From Anaerosolibacter carboniphilus (GTDB lineage Bacteria > Bacillota > Clostridia > Peptostreptococcales > Thermotaleaceae), in NCBI RefSeq assembly GCF_014205875.1, contig NZ_JACHEN010000002.1, forward strand, positions 64,485 through 128,484: a stretch of DNA of 64,000 bases, written 5' to 3'. Under the pieces are notes generated by a model. That model was not told the DNA's origin. It saw only the letters and a program-made list of their open reading frames with translations, and did no database searches. Position numbers and translations under genes: made by a program. Positions 1 through 8,427 of the stretch are shown here, in pieces. Position 1 is the first letter of the stretch. Every line of letters begins with the position of its first letter.

Positions 1-188
1 TGATATCCATAGGCCGCGAGAGAAACTCCTCTGAATCTTTGGTACTCTTTGCTAGAACTCCAGCCATGGTAATAAATTACCGTTGGCATTTGCCCTTGAC
101 TACCTTTGGCCCTAATTTTTAAACAAGGTATTTCTTCAACCTCAATCCGCTCTATGGTAACAAATTCGTTTTCAAAAGAAAACATCAT
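1..188 (-). CDS. Alpha/beta hydrolase (esterase), N-terminal part only
   Basis: The gene runs off the left edge, so only the first 62 codons are visible. The start is the first of two adjacent ATG codons, placed behind AAGGAGG. The visible product has a beta-strand followed by YYHGWSSSKEYQRFRG at about residues 39-54. The HGW after a hydrophobic strand is the usual oxyanion-hole region of alpha/beta hydrolases, and the pattern resembles YitV-like and prolyl-oligopeptidase-like esterases. The nucleophile and the Asp/His residues lie outside the window, so activity cannot be judged. It is followed upstream on the same strand by the metallo-hydrolase gene, 38 bp away, and may be co-transcribed with it. 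Confidence 0.7.
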   Translation of the reverse strand, partial: MMFSFENEFVTIERIEVEEIPCLKIRAKGSQGQMPTVIYYHGWSSSKEYQRFRGVSLAAYGY

Positions 189-225
189 GTCCAGTTCCTC
201 CTTATCTCTCCTCATTCTTCCTATG

Positions 226-1203
226 CTAGAACGAAGGCTTTTGCTGATAATATAGTATGCCATTCTCCTTGGCCTTTTCAGCCGCACCCACCGATACCAA
301 GTGCTCTAAATGAGACATGGCTTCCCCCGCTGCAAACCATTTCTGAGGTCCCGGAAAATCTTCCCAAGTATCATATCGTAAATCCCAATGCATCCGTGCC
401 GCTATGTCTCGAACTGTCCTTCTCTCATTCTTGATAATTTCCATGATCTCATCCAGCCGTTTCTTATGATGCTGTAAAAGCTCATCAATACGTCGTTTAT
501 GATCCCTTAGTACATTGCGATGAGCTGTAAAAAGATAATCGATATCATATCCATACACCTTTTTCAAACTGTTGAAATAGACAGATAAAATATCCTGATC
601 GAATCCCCAAAAAGCGATATTCGGTGTAATTTTATCTAAAATATGATCTCCACCGAAAAATAGCTTATGTTTTCTCTCATAAAGTCCAATATGGCCCGGC
701 GTATGTCCTGGTATGTCCACTACTTGGAAAACATATTCTCCTAGGTCCAGTATATCCCCTTCCCTTAGAGAATCAAAATCAATAGGTTTCTTCGGGCTAT
801 ATTTATATCCTGGATGCTCTTCAAAGGAGATACCATCCTTTCCTAGCCCAAACAGAGTATTATATGCTTCGAACTTCTCCCAATATTCACGTTTTGTCAT
901 CTCGTTGATCATATTGCCATCAATCGCTCCAGCATATACCTTAACACCTTCTTGGTTTAAGGCTGCAGCAAGGCCTGAATGGTCTGAGTGCAAGTGAGTA
1001 ATCAACAGATTAGTTTTTTTCAAATCTATACCTAGCTCCTGAACCCCTTTCATCAATGCATCCCTACAAATCTCGATGTTGAATCCCGTATCGATGATTA
1101 AGTTCCTATCTTCTGAAACGATGATATAACTATTGATCGCCTTTAATGGATTGTTGGGTAGTGGAATTTCCAGTTGATAGATATTTGGATATACTTGTAT
1201 CAT
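226..1203 (-). CDS. MBL-fold metallo-hydrolase
   Basis: This 325-residue protein belongs to the metallo-beta-lactamase superfamily. It shows the metal-binding THLHSDH motif at residues 69-75, the IPGHTPGH motif at 165-172 (third metal His region), GGD at 185-187 supplying the bridging Asp, and a further His in TAHRN near 230. These residues fit a dinuclear metal centre and hydrolysis of a thioester, lactone or similar substrate. The C-terminal 80 residues, rich in basic residues and helix-like, resemble the winged-helix tail seen in LACTB2-like members. The start is supported by GGAGAAGGTG upstream. No substrate can be assigned. The downstream esterase is probably in the same transcription unit. 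Confidence 0.85.
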   Translation of the reverse strand: MIQVYPNIYQLEIPLPNNPLKAINSYIIVSEDRNLIIDTGFNIEICRDALMKGVQELGIDLKKTNLLITHLHSDHSGLAAALNQEGVKVYAGAIDGNMINEMTKREYWEKFEAYNTLFGLGKDGISFEEHPGYKYSPKKPIDFDSLREGDILDLGEYVFQVVDIPGHTPGHIGLYERKHKLFFGGDHILDKITPNIAFWGFDQDILSVYFNSLKKVYGYDIDYLFTAHRNVLRDHKRRIDELLQHHKKRLDEIMEIIKNERRTVRDIAARMHWDLRYDTWEDFPGPQKWFAAGEAMSHLEHLVSVGAAEKAKENGILYYQQKPSF

Positions 1204-1317
1204 TATGTATTCACCTTCTCCTTCGTTAAGATTTGCCTATTTATTATAAGGAATCCATGTACATTTCTTTCTAATTCAGAAAATGTTGCATTTTCTTCAT
1301 ACTTAATTCATGATTTC

Positions 1318-1427
1318 TTCATAGTTTTTCCAGAGATATACTATAAAATATAGTTGTGAAGAGATAACCCCCATCTCCTTTTAAATAGGGTTTCTATCCA
1401 GTTGGTAGAAACCCCCTATGATTTTTT
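1318..1427 (+). ncRNA. Candidate small RNA 1 with C-rich loop
   Basis: A possible promoter (TTCATA at 1318, TATAAA at 1342, 18-bp spacer) precedes a compact transcript-like unit. First comes a hairpin GAGAT/ATCTC (1361-1377) whose loop is AACCCCC, continuing into ATCTCCTTTT, which complements a Shine-Dalgarno sequence. A strong terminator follows: GGGTTTCTA (1388-1396) paired with TAGAAACCC (1406-1414), then six T. The architecture resembles C-rich-loop small RNAs of Firmicutes that pair with ribosome binding sites. No family is recognised. It could instead be a leader remnant. Confidence 0.4.
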
Positions 1428-1451
1428 GAAGATTTTTAAATAATTTTTCGC

Positions 1452-1565
1452 TATTTATGTATAAGGTCGTGAAACCTGTCAATACTATGATTATCGAGAA
1501 CTTGATGCCCCGGTATTTTAGTCCCCCTTTAATGCCGACCCATCCATCAAATTCTCGATTTTTTT
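1452..1565 (+). ncRNA. Candidate small RNA 2 with C-rich loop
   Basis: Directly after the first candidate lies a small hairpin (AGGT/ACCT at 1464-1477). Next is a long stem with ATCGAGAA and TTGATG (1493-1507) paired to CATCAA and TTCTCGAT (1545-1559), with one mismatch, ending in a run of seven T. The loop carries GTCCCCCTTT (1521-1530), again complementary to a Shine-Dalgarno core, and a weak inner GGTATT/AATGCC stem. No promoter is convincing. This is inferred from structure only. Confidence 0.35.
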
Positions 1566-1614
1566 ATGCTATTTTCTCAAACAATCTATCTCCTAATACT
1601 ATTATAGCTTAATG

Positions 1615-1660
1615 GTATACAAAAGCCAGTTTATCCTAAAATAAACTGGCTTTTGTATAC
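1615..1660. terminator. Perfect 20-bp inverted repeat
   Basis: Two perfectly complementary 20-bp arms (1615-1634 and 1641-1660) flank a 6-nt loop CCTAAA. The stem contains AAAA and TTTT runs. It could act as a bidirectional terminator between the small-RNA region and the 3' end of homoserine dehydrogenase. Confidence 0.5.
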
Positions 1661-1721
1661 TTTCTGCCTATTCTTTTATTTGTAGGAATCAGTGTCCTTA
1701 CCGTTTCTTGGTTTTTATCTA

Positions 1722-1810
1722 TACCTACGGAACGACAGAGTCGTCGTTCCCTACATAAATCCATGATGAATTGATCTATCGTAGGGTTGGACGACCCTGT
1801 CCAACCGTTA
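1722..1810. repeat. Dispersed palindromic repeat, copy A
   Basis: Two hairpins are linked by a CCCTAC...GTAGGG pairing: GGAACGAC (1729-1736) with GTCGTTCC (1743-1750), and GGTTGGAC (1785-1792) with GTCCAACC (1799-1806). The same order of blocks (GGAACGA, TCGTTCCCTACA, GTAGGGTTGGACG, TGTCCAACCGTTA) recurs at 10661-10746 in the same orientation. It lies just beyond the stop of the minus-strand homoserine dehydrogenase gene. It resembles small non-autonomous repeats of Clostridia but I know no name for it. Confidence 0.65.
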
Positions 1811-1856
1811 TCGCTGTGTCGTGTTTTTCTACAGCTACCATACTTTATCTATCTGT

Positions 1857-2888
1857 TTACAATTTACGAATTAGCCTCAGCAAATCACTGAACAAGCCAT
1901 AACCCGTTTGTTCAATTTCAGGGTCATGTTCAATAATTGTCAATTCTCCCATTAGATCTGTCTTAATGGACAATATAGACGAAGTTCCTGTTACGCTGGC
2001 AAAAACATGATCTTTTGAAATCTCCATAGGTTTCACCACACCTACAACCTGTCCGTTTTCCACCCGCCCTTGGCAGATCAGCTTGATTACTTTTCCCTCT
2101 CGTTGGGCCCTTAGAATATCCTCATGGGTAATGTCCTCTATACCCTTTCTTTGAATATCCCTTGGTGTTATATTGGCATGCATCAATACATTCAACAGGG
2201 CAGCAGTTTTTGCAGCCGCATCCCATCCTTCAATATCCATGGAAGGATCTGCTTCCACAAAACCCCTTCTTTTTCCCTCTTCCACAGCATCTTCAAAACT
2301 TTTTCCCTCAGCCATTTCCTCCAGGATAAAGTTGGTCGTTGTATTGAGGATTCCTTTTATTCCTGTTACCCTGCACATGGGCAGGGTTTCGTCCACAAGA
2401 TTAAACACAGGCGTACCATCCATGACTGTTGTTTCATGAAAGAAATGTACCCTTTGTTTCTCCGCCATACTTATTAGCTCATGATATGCCCATGCAATGG
2501 GTCCCTTATTGGCAGTGATGACATGTTTCCTTCTGCCAAAGGCTGTGTTTATATGCTCTATGGCTGGTTGTCCTGTAAAAATATTCAAGGGTGAAATTTC
2601 GATCAATACATCATAGTCTACCCTCTCTATGATTTCCATGGTACTCCACTCTCGATAAGCTTCCCATTGCCTATCAAAGGATCCTTGCCTTTCCAAATCT
2701 TGAAGAGCCCTATTCAAATCTATCCCTTTCTCATCCACCAGATTTCCTCTGCTGCCTGTGGTAATGGCTACTATTTTCAGCTCCCATTCCAGCGTTCCAC
2801 TTAATTCCTTTTGTTTATCTAATATAATTCTTGCTAGTGCTTTTCCTGCATTTCCAAAGCCTACCATTGCAATTTTTAATGTTTTCAT
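1857..2888 (-). CDS. hom: Homoserine dehydrogenase, short form without ACT domain
   Basis: The enzyme reduces aspartate semialdehyde to homoserine with NAD(P)H, in the branch leading to threonine, methionine and isoleucine. The 343-residue product has the Rossmann motif GFGNAG at residues 10-15, TANKGP at 125-130 with the catalytic Lys128, GILNTTTNFIL at 179-189, and DIEGWDAAAK at 218-227 with the substrate-binding Asp/Lys pattern. Typical Hom proteins of about 430 residues add a C-terminal ACT domain. That domain is absent here, so classic threonine feedback through ACT is not expected. The start follows GGGGGAGAACA. It stands alone with a 268-bp gap upstream, not in a threonine operon. The reductase role is secure; the physiological branch is inferred. 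Confidence 0.88.
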   Translation of the reverse strand: MKTLKIAMVGFGNAGKALARIILDKQKELSGTLEWELKIVAITTGSRGNLVDEKGIDLNRALQDLERQGSFDRQWEAYREWSTMEIIERVDYDVLIEISPLNIFTGQPAIEHINTAFGRRKHVITANKGPIAWAYHELISMAEKQRVHFFHETTVMDGTPVFNLVDETLPMCRVTGIKGILNTTTNFILEEMAEGKSFEDAVEEGKRRGFVEADPSMDIEGWDAAAKTAALLNVLMHANITPRDIQRKGIEDITHEDILRAQREGKVIKLICQGRVENGQVVGVVKPMEISKDHVFASVTGTSSILSIKTDLMGELTIIEHDPEIEQTGYGLFSDLLRLIRKL

Positions 2889-3070
2889 TGTTCTCCCCCT
2901 CTATCAAGGATATCTAAATTAATTTCTATTTGTATTTCAAGGTTTCCTGCCTATTGCCCTATACTCTTTTTAGAATCTTTTAAGACCTTTATCCTTATCT
3001 ATTTCTGAAAACCACTGGAAAACTTTACATATAGGTCCTTTTATTGTATTCTAAAATATAGATAGATCAT

Positions 3071-3106
3071 AAAAAAACAAATTTCGACATGTGTTATAAT
3101 GAAAGT
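3071..3106 (+). promoter_or_regulatory. Probable extended -10 promoter of the alarmone synthetase gene
   Basis: TGTTATAAT (TATAAT at 3095-3100, with TG one base upstream) fits an extended -10 element. No good -35 is visible. The inferred start lies about 50 bp before the ATG at 3157. Confidence 0.5.
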
Positions 3107-3156
3107 AGTCCATGAAATACTAATTTTCATATTTATAAAACAGGAGTGATTTTGTC

Positions 3157-3783
3157 ATGGAAGCCATGGAAATACCGAGGGATGTAGCTGAATGGAATAA
3201 TCTGATACTTATTTATAAATTTGCCCTTAAGGAAATCGATACTAAGTTAAACATTTTGAATGAGGAATTTCAGTTTATTCATGCCCATAACCCAATTGAG
3301 CATATCAAATCCAGAGTGAAAACAACAGACAGCATTATCGGCAAACTAAAGCGTAAGGGGTATGATGTCACTCTTGAGAATGCAAAGGAATATATCCATG
3401 ATATCGCGGGCATTCGAATCATTTGCTCCTTTACATCGGATATCTATACCATCTATGAGTTGATCAAGAAGCAGAGCGATGTGAAAATTATAGAGGTGAA
3501 GGACTATATCAAAACGCCAAAACCCAATGGCTATCAAAGTCTCCATCTCATCGTTGAAGTTCCCATTTTTCTGTCTGATCGAGCGGAGCCAGTCAAGGTA
3601 GAAATACAAATCCGTACCATTGCTATGGATTTCTGGGCCAGCCTAGAACATAAAATCTTTTATAAATTTAACAAAGCTGTTCCTGAAGGAATCACCGATC
3701 AATTGAAAGAGTGTGCTGACGTCGTTTCAAACCTTGATCATCGTATGCTTTCTATTCGAAATGTCATGGCCCAATATAAATAG
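3157..3783 (+). CDS. Small alarmone synthetase, RelP/RelQ type (ppGpp synthetase)
   Basis: The 208-residue protein is a single-domain RelA/SpoT synthetase. It transfers pyrophosphate from ATP to GDP or GTP to make the (p)ppGpp alarmones. Diagnostic stretches are HDIAGIRIICSF near residue 85, IKTPKPNGYQSLHLIV near 125, and VEIQIRTIAMDFWASLEH near 148. The last holds the Glu of the synthetase active site. There is no HD hydrolase, TGS or ACT domain, so it is a dedicated small synthetase rather than a long Rel protein. RelP and RelQ cannot be separated by eye. The RBS is ACAGGAGTG, eight bases before the ATG. It is monocistronic and convergent with the ABC exporter, with a shared terminator between them. 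Confidence 0.9.
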   Translation: MEAMEIPRDVAEWNNLILIYKFALKEIDTKLNILNEEFQFIHAHNPIEHIKSRVKTTDSIIGKLKRKGYDVTLENAKEYIHDIAGIRIICSFTSDIYTIYELIKKQSDVKIIEVKDYIKTPKPNGYQSLHLIVEVPIFLSDRAEPVKVEIQIRTIAMDFWASLEHKIFYKFNKAVPEGITDQLKECADVVSNLDHRMLSIRNVMAQYK

Positions 3784-3813
3784 CGCATGGGAGTTTTTTA
3801 TCCCATGCGCTAT
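3781..3813. terminator. Bidirectional terminator between convergent genes
   Basis: TAGCGCATGGGA pairs with TCCCATGCGCTA across a T-rich loop. It lies between the alarmone synthetase stop (plus) and the ABC exporter stop (minus). Confidence 0.75.
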
Positions 3814-3832
3814 TTATATTGAGGACTTTATA

Positions 3833-5713
3833 CTAGCTCGCTTGTTCATCTGAACTTTCACCTGTAAACTGGCTATTATAAAGGTCTGCATAAAAGCCCC
3901 CTTTTGCTAAGAGTTCTTGATGCTTGCCCTTTTCAATAACACTGCCGTTATTCATGACCAAAATCAGATCTGCATTACGAATCGTAGACAATCTATGGGC
4001 AATGACAAAACTGGTTCTTCCCTTCATCAGCTCTCCCATGGCTTTTTGTATATTTACCTCTGTTCTCGTATCTACACTGCTGGTGGCTTCATCCAGTATC
4101 AAAATTGCCGGATCAGCAAGTATAGCTCGAGCAATGGTCAGCAGCTGTTTTTGTCCTTGGGAGATATTGGAAGCCTCCTCATTCAGTAGGGTATCATATC
4201 CATCTGGAAGGGTTCGAATAAAATGATGAGCACGAGCAGCCTTTGCTGCCTGAATGATCTCTTCCTCGCTGGCGTCCTGTCGACCATAGCCTATGTTTTC
4301 CCGAATGGTTCCATGAAAAAGCCAAGTGTCTTGAAGTACCATACCAAAAATACTGCGCAGATTTCCTCTCTTTATGTTTCGAATATCTATCCCATCTATC
4401 GTAATTTTCCCATTATTAATCTCATAAAAACGCATTAAGAGATTTACAAGGGTTGTTTTCCCTGCCCCCGTGGGCCCCACAATAGCCACGGTTTGCCCCT
4501 GCTTTACATCGATATTCAGATTTTCCATCAACATCGTATCTTCCTTATAGCCGAATTGCACATTTTTGAACTGAACCTCACCCTTGGGAGAAGTAATTTC
4601 CTTTGCATCTATAGCATCTGATACCTCCTCTACCTCATCTAGCAGCTCAAAAACACGTTCTGCCGAAGCCACTGTAGATTGAAGGATGTTGGCAATATTG
4701 GCTGTCTGTATAATCGGTTGGGTAAACTGCCTTGAGTATTGTATAAACGCCTGAATATCTCCGATTTGAATTCTCTGTTTCGTTACAAGGATTCCCCCGA
4801 CCACACATACAAATACATAGCCAATGTTATTGATAAAGCTCATCAAAGGCATGATGATCCCTGATATAAACTGGGCTTTCCGACCCGCTTGATAGAGCTG
4901 GTCATTGATTTGATTAAACTTTTCAATGGATTTTTTCTCGTGACCAAAGGCCTTTACAATGGTATGGCCTGTATACATCTCCTCTACATGACCATTTAGT
5001 TCTCCAAGGGCCTTTTGCTGCCCTGTAAAATATTTTTGTGAACGGGATGTTACCGCTTTTGTTACTGTTACATATAAAGGCAAGGTCACCACGCAGATCA
5101 ACGTCATCATCGGACTGATGGATAACATCATTACCACAATCCCTACCAGAGTGATAACTGATGTGATGAGCTGGGTCATGCTTTGCTGCAACGTACTCCC
5201 TATGTTATCAATGTCATTGGTAACACGACTTAGAATTTCCCCATGGGTACGAGAATCAAAGAATTTTAAAGGCAGCCGCGCAAGCTTACCATTTACATCT
5301 TCCCGTATATCATAGACAGTTTTTTGGGCTACACCCGCCATGATAAATTGCTGGATATAGGTAAAAACAGTACTGATTACATATAGTACCCCTAGGATCA
5401 ATAGGATCTGAAGGATATAGTTAAAGTCAATCTTTGCCCCTGGGACACCCCTCATTTTTATCATGATCCCTTCAAACAATTTGGTGGTAGCTTTTCCCAT
5501 CACCTTTGGGCTAAAGATACTAAAGGTTGTGCTCAGAATTGCCATAAAAGTTACGGCTAACAGCTGGAAGCCCCTGGGTTTTAAATACACAAGGAGCCTC
5601 TTTAGCGTGCCCTTAAAATCCTTCGCCTTTTCTCCAGGCATTCCCATACCATGCCCCATAGGCCCGCCGCCGAGTCTTCTACCACCTCTATAGCCTTCCC
5701 GTTGTTCACTCAT
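3833..5713 (-). CDS. ABC exporter half-transporter with consensus ATPase residues
   Basis: This 626-residue protein has a Gly/Met-rich N-terminus (1-28), a six-helix type IV exporter membrane domain (about 45-340) and an ATPase domain. Visible motifs are Walker A GPTGAGKT (413-420), Walker B ILILDEA with catalytic Glu (537-543), the switch AHRLS near 575, and a signature reading ISQGQ (517-521) instead of LSGGQ. Together with the upstream-encoded partner, which has a normal signature but altered catalytic residues, this gives one consensus and one degenerate ATP site. That is known for BmrCD, LmrCD and TM287/288 exporters. The genes overlap by four bases (ATGA). Export of drugs or other amphipathic compounds is inferred from the family and the MarR context. 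Confidence 0.9.
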   Translation of the reverse strand: MSEQREGYRGGRRLGGGPMGHGMGMPGEKAKDFKGTLKRLLVYLKPRGFQLLAVTFMAILSTTFSIFSPKVMGKATTKLFEGIMIKMRGVPGAKIDFNYILQILLILGVLYVISTVFTYIQQFIMAGVAQKTVYDIREDVNGKLARLPLKFFDSRTHGEILSRVTNDIDNIGSTLQQSMTQLITSVITLVGIVVMMLSISPMMTLICVVTLPLYVTVTKAVTSRSQKYFTGQQKALGELNGHVEEMYTGHTIVKAFGHEKKSIEKFNQINDQLYQAGRKAQFISGIIMPLMSFINNIGYVFVCVVGGILVTKQRIQIGDIQAFIQYSRQFTQPIIQTANIANILQSTVASAERVFELLDEVEEVSDAIDAKEITSPKGEVQFKNVQFGYKEDTMLMENLNIDVKQGQTVAIVGPTGAGKTTLVNLLMRFYEINNGKITIDGIDIRNIKRGNLRSIFGMVLQDTWLFHGTIRENIGYGRQDASEEEIIQAAKAARAHHFIRTLPDGYDTLLNEEASNISQGQKQLLTIARAILADPAILILDEATSSVDTRTEVNIQKAMGELMKGRTSFVIAHRLSTIRNADLILVMNNGSVIEKGKHQELLAKGGFYADLYNSQFTGESSDEQAS

Positions 5714-7437
5714 GCGATTTCCTCCTCTGAAAGCTGTGACGTTACGATCTCACGATAAACCATACACCCCTTCAAGAGCTCCTTATGATTGCCCATTCCC
5801 ACAATTTTGCCATCATCTAACACGATAATACGATCTGCATCAATAACCGTGCTAACCCGCTGTGCCACAATCAATAAAGTAGCTTCCTTGGTTTCTCTTT
5901 TAAGAGCAGCTCGGAGCTTTGCATCAGTTTTGAAGTCTAAGGCAGAAAAGCTATCGTCGAAAATATATATTTCAGGTCTTCTAACTAATGCTCGGGCAAT
6001 AGCAAGACGCTGCTTTTGTCCTCCTGAAACATTATTTCCTCCCTGGGCAAGAATAGATTCAAAACCATTCTCCATACCAGATATGAACTCCATAGCTTGG
6101 GCAGTTTCGGCTGCTCGTCTAATCTCTTCATCCGATGCACTTTCCTTACCATATCGGATATTGTCTGCAACCGTGCCCGTAAAAAGCACAGCTTTTTGAG
6201 GAACCAACCCAATTTTAGCTCTGAGGCTCTCCTGAGACATTTCACGGACATCCACACCATCCACTAAGATACTCCCCGCATTCACATCATAAAACCTTGT
6301 AATCAAGTTGATTAGTGTTGATTTTCCCGAACCTGTACCCCCAATGATGGCCGTTATCTCTCCAGGACCTACATGGAATGTAATATCTTGAAGGGCTGGC
6401 TGCTCTGCCCCTGGATAGTAAAAATTTACATTTCTGAACTCCACAAAGCCTTTTTTACGGTCCATTTCCTTGATCTCATCCGCATCTACAATCTCAGGAA
6501 CCATGTCTAATACTTCATTGATTCTCACCGCCGAGGCTGAGGCTCTGGGAACCATCACGAACATCATGGAAACCATGATGAGGGAGAACATAATCTGCAT
6601 GGCATATTGAATAAATGCCATCATATCGCCTACCTGCATGTTTCCATTGTCAATACGAACACTCCCAAACCAGATGATGGCAATGGTTGTAAAGTTCATT
6701 ACCAGCATCATCATGGGCATAATAGCAGCTATGATTTTATTTACACGAATGGCATTTTCTGTTAGATCCCGATTTGCATCATTAAAACGCTTTTTTTCAT
6801 GATCAACACGATTAAAAGCACGAATTACCCGGATACCGATCAAGTTCTCTCGAAGAACAAGATTTAATTTATCCAATTTTCCCTGCATCACTTTAAAAAG
6901 AGGCAATGCTTTTCGGGCTACGGAAAAAATCAATGCTGCAAGCGCTGGAATCACAACTACGAAGATCAACGACAGCTTTGCATCCTTTGATACCGCCATA
7001 ATGATACCACCAATGCACATCATGGGCGCACTGACCATCATCCGTAAGCCCATGATCATCACCTGCTGCACTTGATTGATATCATTGGTTGTTCTAGTGA
7101 TGAGAGAGGCTGTACCTATCTTGTCAAATTCGTGAAGTGAATAGGTTTCTACTCTAGAAAAAACCTTGCCACGGAGATCCCTGCTAAAAGCGGCTGCCGT
7201 TTTTGATGACAAAAATGTAGCCGTAATGGAACAAATCGTTCCACCTAACGCCACAAGAAGCATAAGCCCGCCGATTTTCAAAATATAAGGAGTATCTCCA
7301 TTGACAATACCCTTGTCTACGATATCCGACATCAAAGTGGGCAAATATAGTTCCCCCAGAGATTGGAAGAACAAAAGAATCAAAACAATCGCTACTGTGG
7401 TTATATACGGTCTTAAAAATTTGAGTAATTGTACCAT
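5710..7437 (-). CDS. ABC exporter half-transporter with degenerate ATPase residues
   Basis: This 575-residue partner of the next gene has six membrane helices in residues 1-300, Walker A GGTGSGKS (366-373) and a normal signature SGGQ (471-474). The Walker B ends IFDDS (492-496), so Asp replaces the catalytic Glu. The switch loop reads VAQRV (524-528), with Gln in place of His. These are the standard signs of the degenerate nucleotide site in heterodimeric exporters, so the pair should work as a 1:1 heterodimer. It starts 31 bp after the marR stop and runs directly into the second half-transporter, consistent with a three-gene operon. Substrate unknown. Confidence 0.9.
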   Translation of the reverse strand: MVQLLKFLRPYITTVAIVLILLFFQSLGELYLPTLMSDIVDKGIVNGDTPYILKIGGLMLLVALGGTICSITATFLSSKTAAAFSRDLRGKVFSRVETYSLHEFDKIGTASLITRTTNDINQVQQVMIMGLRMMVSAPMMCIGGIIMAVSKDAKLSLIFVVVIPALAALIFSVARKALPLFKVMQGKLDKLNLVLRENLIGIRVIRAFNRVDHEKKRFNDANRDLTENAIRVNKIIAAIMPMMMLVMNFTTIAIIWFGSVRIDNGNMQVGDMMAFIQYAMQIMFSLIMVSMMFVMVPRASASAVRINEVLDMVPEIVDADEIKEMDRKKGFVEFRNVNFYYPGAEQPALQDITFHVGPGEITAIIGGTGSGKSTLINLITRFYDVNAGSILVDGVDVREMSQESLRAKIGLVPQKAVLFTGTVADNIRYGKESASDEEIRRAAETAQAMEFISGMENGFESILAQGGNNVSGGQKQRLAIARALVRRPEIYIFDDSFSALDFKTDAKLRAALKRETKEATLLIVAQRVSTVIDADRIIVLDDGKIVGMGNHKELLKGCMVYREIVTSQLSEEEIA

Positions 7438-7468
7438 CCTTTATCCGCTCCATTCCATATAACTACTC

Positions 7469-7918
7469 TCAGTCTTTCATATTTTTTTCTATGGTCTCAT
7501 TTAATTTCAAAAGCTGTGCTTCAATTTCGACTAACTCCTCAGGGCTTAATCCATCCACCAATTCACTGAAAAGCTCTCTATTCTTTTCTCGCATCTCATT
7601 AAATACCTTTTCACCCAAGTCTGAAAGAACAAAGTATATATTTCTTCGATCCTCTTTATTCTCTATTCTTTGCAGATAGCCCTCATCAACCAGTCTGTTC
7701 ACCGTTAAGCTTAAGGAACTCTTGGCTAAGCTCAGATGATTGCACAAGGTGGTTAAGTTGGTTTCAGGGTGCTTTTTAATCATCTTCATGATAAACACCT
7801 GATGCATGGTCAAATGACTACTGTCCATCTCTTTCATCATGGCATGCCTCATATTCATGTGTATTTTTTTAAGCAGATACTGAAGCTGTTCTGGGATATT
7901 GGTTTTTATCTCTTCCAT
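7469..7918 (-). CDS. MarR family transcriptional regulator
   Basis: The 149-residue protein has the MarR winged-helix layout: a dimerisation helix at the N-terminus, then LTTLCNHLSLAKSSLSLTVNRLVDEGYLQR (about 55-85) as helix-turn-helix, followed by the wing with the conserved D-R pair in ENKEDRRN. Such proteins bind palindromic operators as dimers and release DNA on binding small phenolic or drug-like ligands. It is the first gene of an operon with two ABC exporter genes, and an operator-like palindrome overlaps its own promoter. Autorepression and control of the exporter are therefore likely. The start follows GGTGGATAACA. Confidence 0.9.
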   Translation of the reverse strand: MEEIKTNIPEQLQYLLKKIHMNMRHAMMKEMDSSHLTMHQVFIMKMIKKHPETNLTTLCNHLSLAKSSLSLTVNRLVDEGYLQRIENKEDRRNIYFVLSDLGEKVFNEMREKNRELFSELVDGLSPEELVEIEAQLLKLNETIEKNMKD

Positions 7919-7952
7919 TGTTATCCACCTTCTATTTGTTTTATATGCGAAC

Positions 7953-7987
7953 AGTTTTATTATAAAACTATATTGTTATCCTGTCAA
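7953..7987 (-). promoter_or_regulatory. Consensus sigma-A promoter with MarR-type operator
   Basis: On the minus strand TTGACA (7987-7982) and TATAAT (7964-7959) are separated by exactly 17 bp, a full consensus promoter. The palindrome AGTTTTATAATAAAACT (7969-7953) lies over the -10 box. That placement is typical for repression by a MarR dimer, so the strong promoter is probably silent until the ligand is present. Confidence 0.8.
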
Positions 7988-8098
7988 GCAATACCATATT
8001 TTCTGCCTCTTCTCATTACAATTTCGTGCTTTGTATAGCATTATTTTATGCTATTCCGAAGACAATATTGCAATCCCCACGTATATGATATAATAGGA

Positions 8099-8146
8099 AC
8101 AAAAGCATTTCATGATTTAAGATGAAGGAAATGCTTTTGTTCTTCA
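8099..8146. terminator. Hairpin with complementary 15-bp arms
   Basis: GAACAAAAGCATTTC pairs with GAAATGCTTTTGTTC across about 16 nt. It lies in the gap between the marR promoter and plsY and has no clear gene to terminate. Confidence 0.4.
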
Positions 8147-8360
8147 CAGGGAACTAATAGGTGCTTTGCACCCGGCCGCCTCACCGTCTCGGCGGCGCTC
8201 GTAGCACGGCATCACTTCTTCGTGATGCCACTCGCCCTATGACGCTTCGCTGTAACCCTCCAATTATTAGACATAAAAATCGCAAATTGCTCCGCAAATG
8301 CTCATGTCGTAATAGAGATTTCTTCGAGTAAGACTCTCAAAATCTCTATTACTTAAATTA
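8147..8360. repeat. GC-rich multi-hairpin intergenic block
   Basis: This stretch is far richer in GC than its surroundings (about 8160-8260) and is made of successive hairpins: GGTGC/GCACC, GCCGCC/GGCGGC, and GGCATCAC/GTGATGCC. It ends with a 13-bp inverted repeat GTAATAGAGATTT (8309-8321) / AAATCTCTATTAC (8340-8352). No reading frame or tRNA is visible. It looks like a structured repeat or a remnant of one, but I do not recognise the family. Confidence 0.45.
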
Positions 8361-8427
8361 ATTCAAAAAGTGGATTCTCTTTGATAGAGAATATTCCCGC
8401 TATAATTTTATATCATAAAGACAGTAC

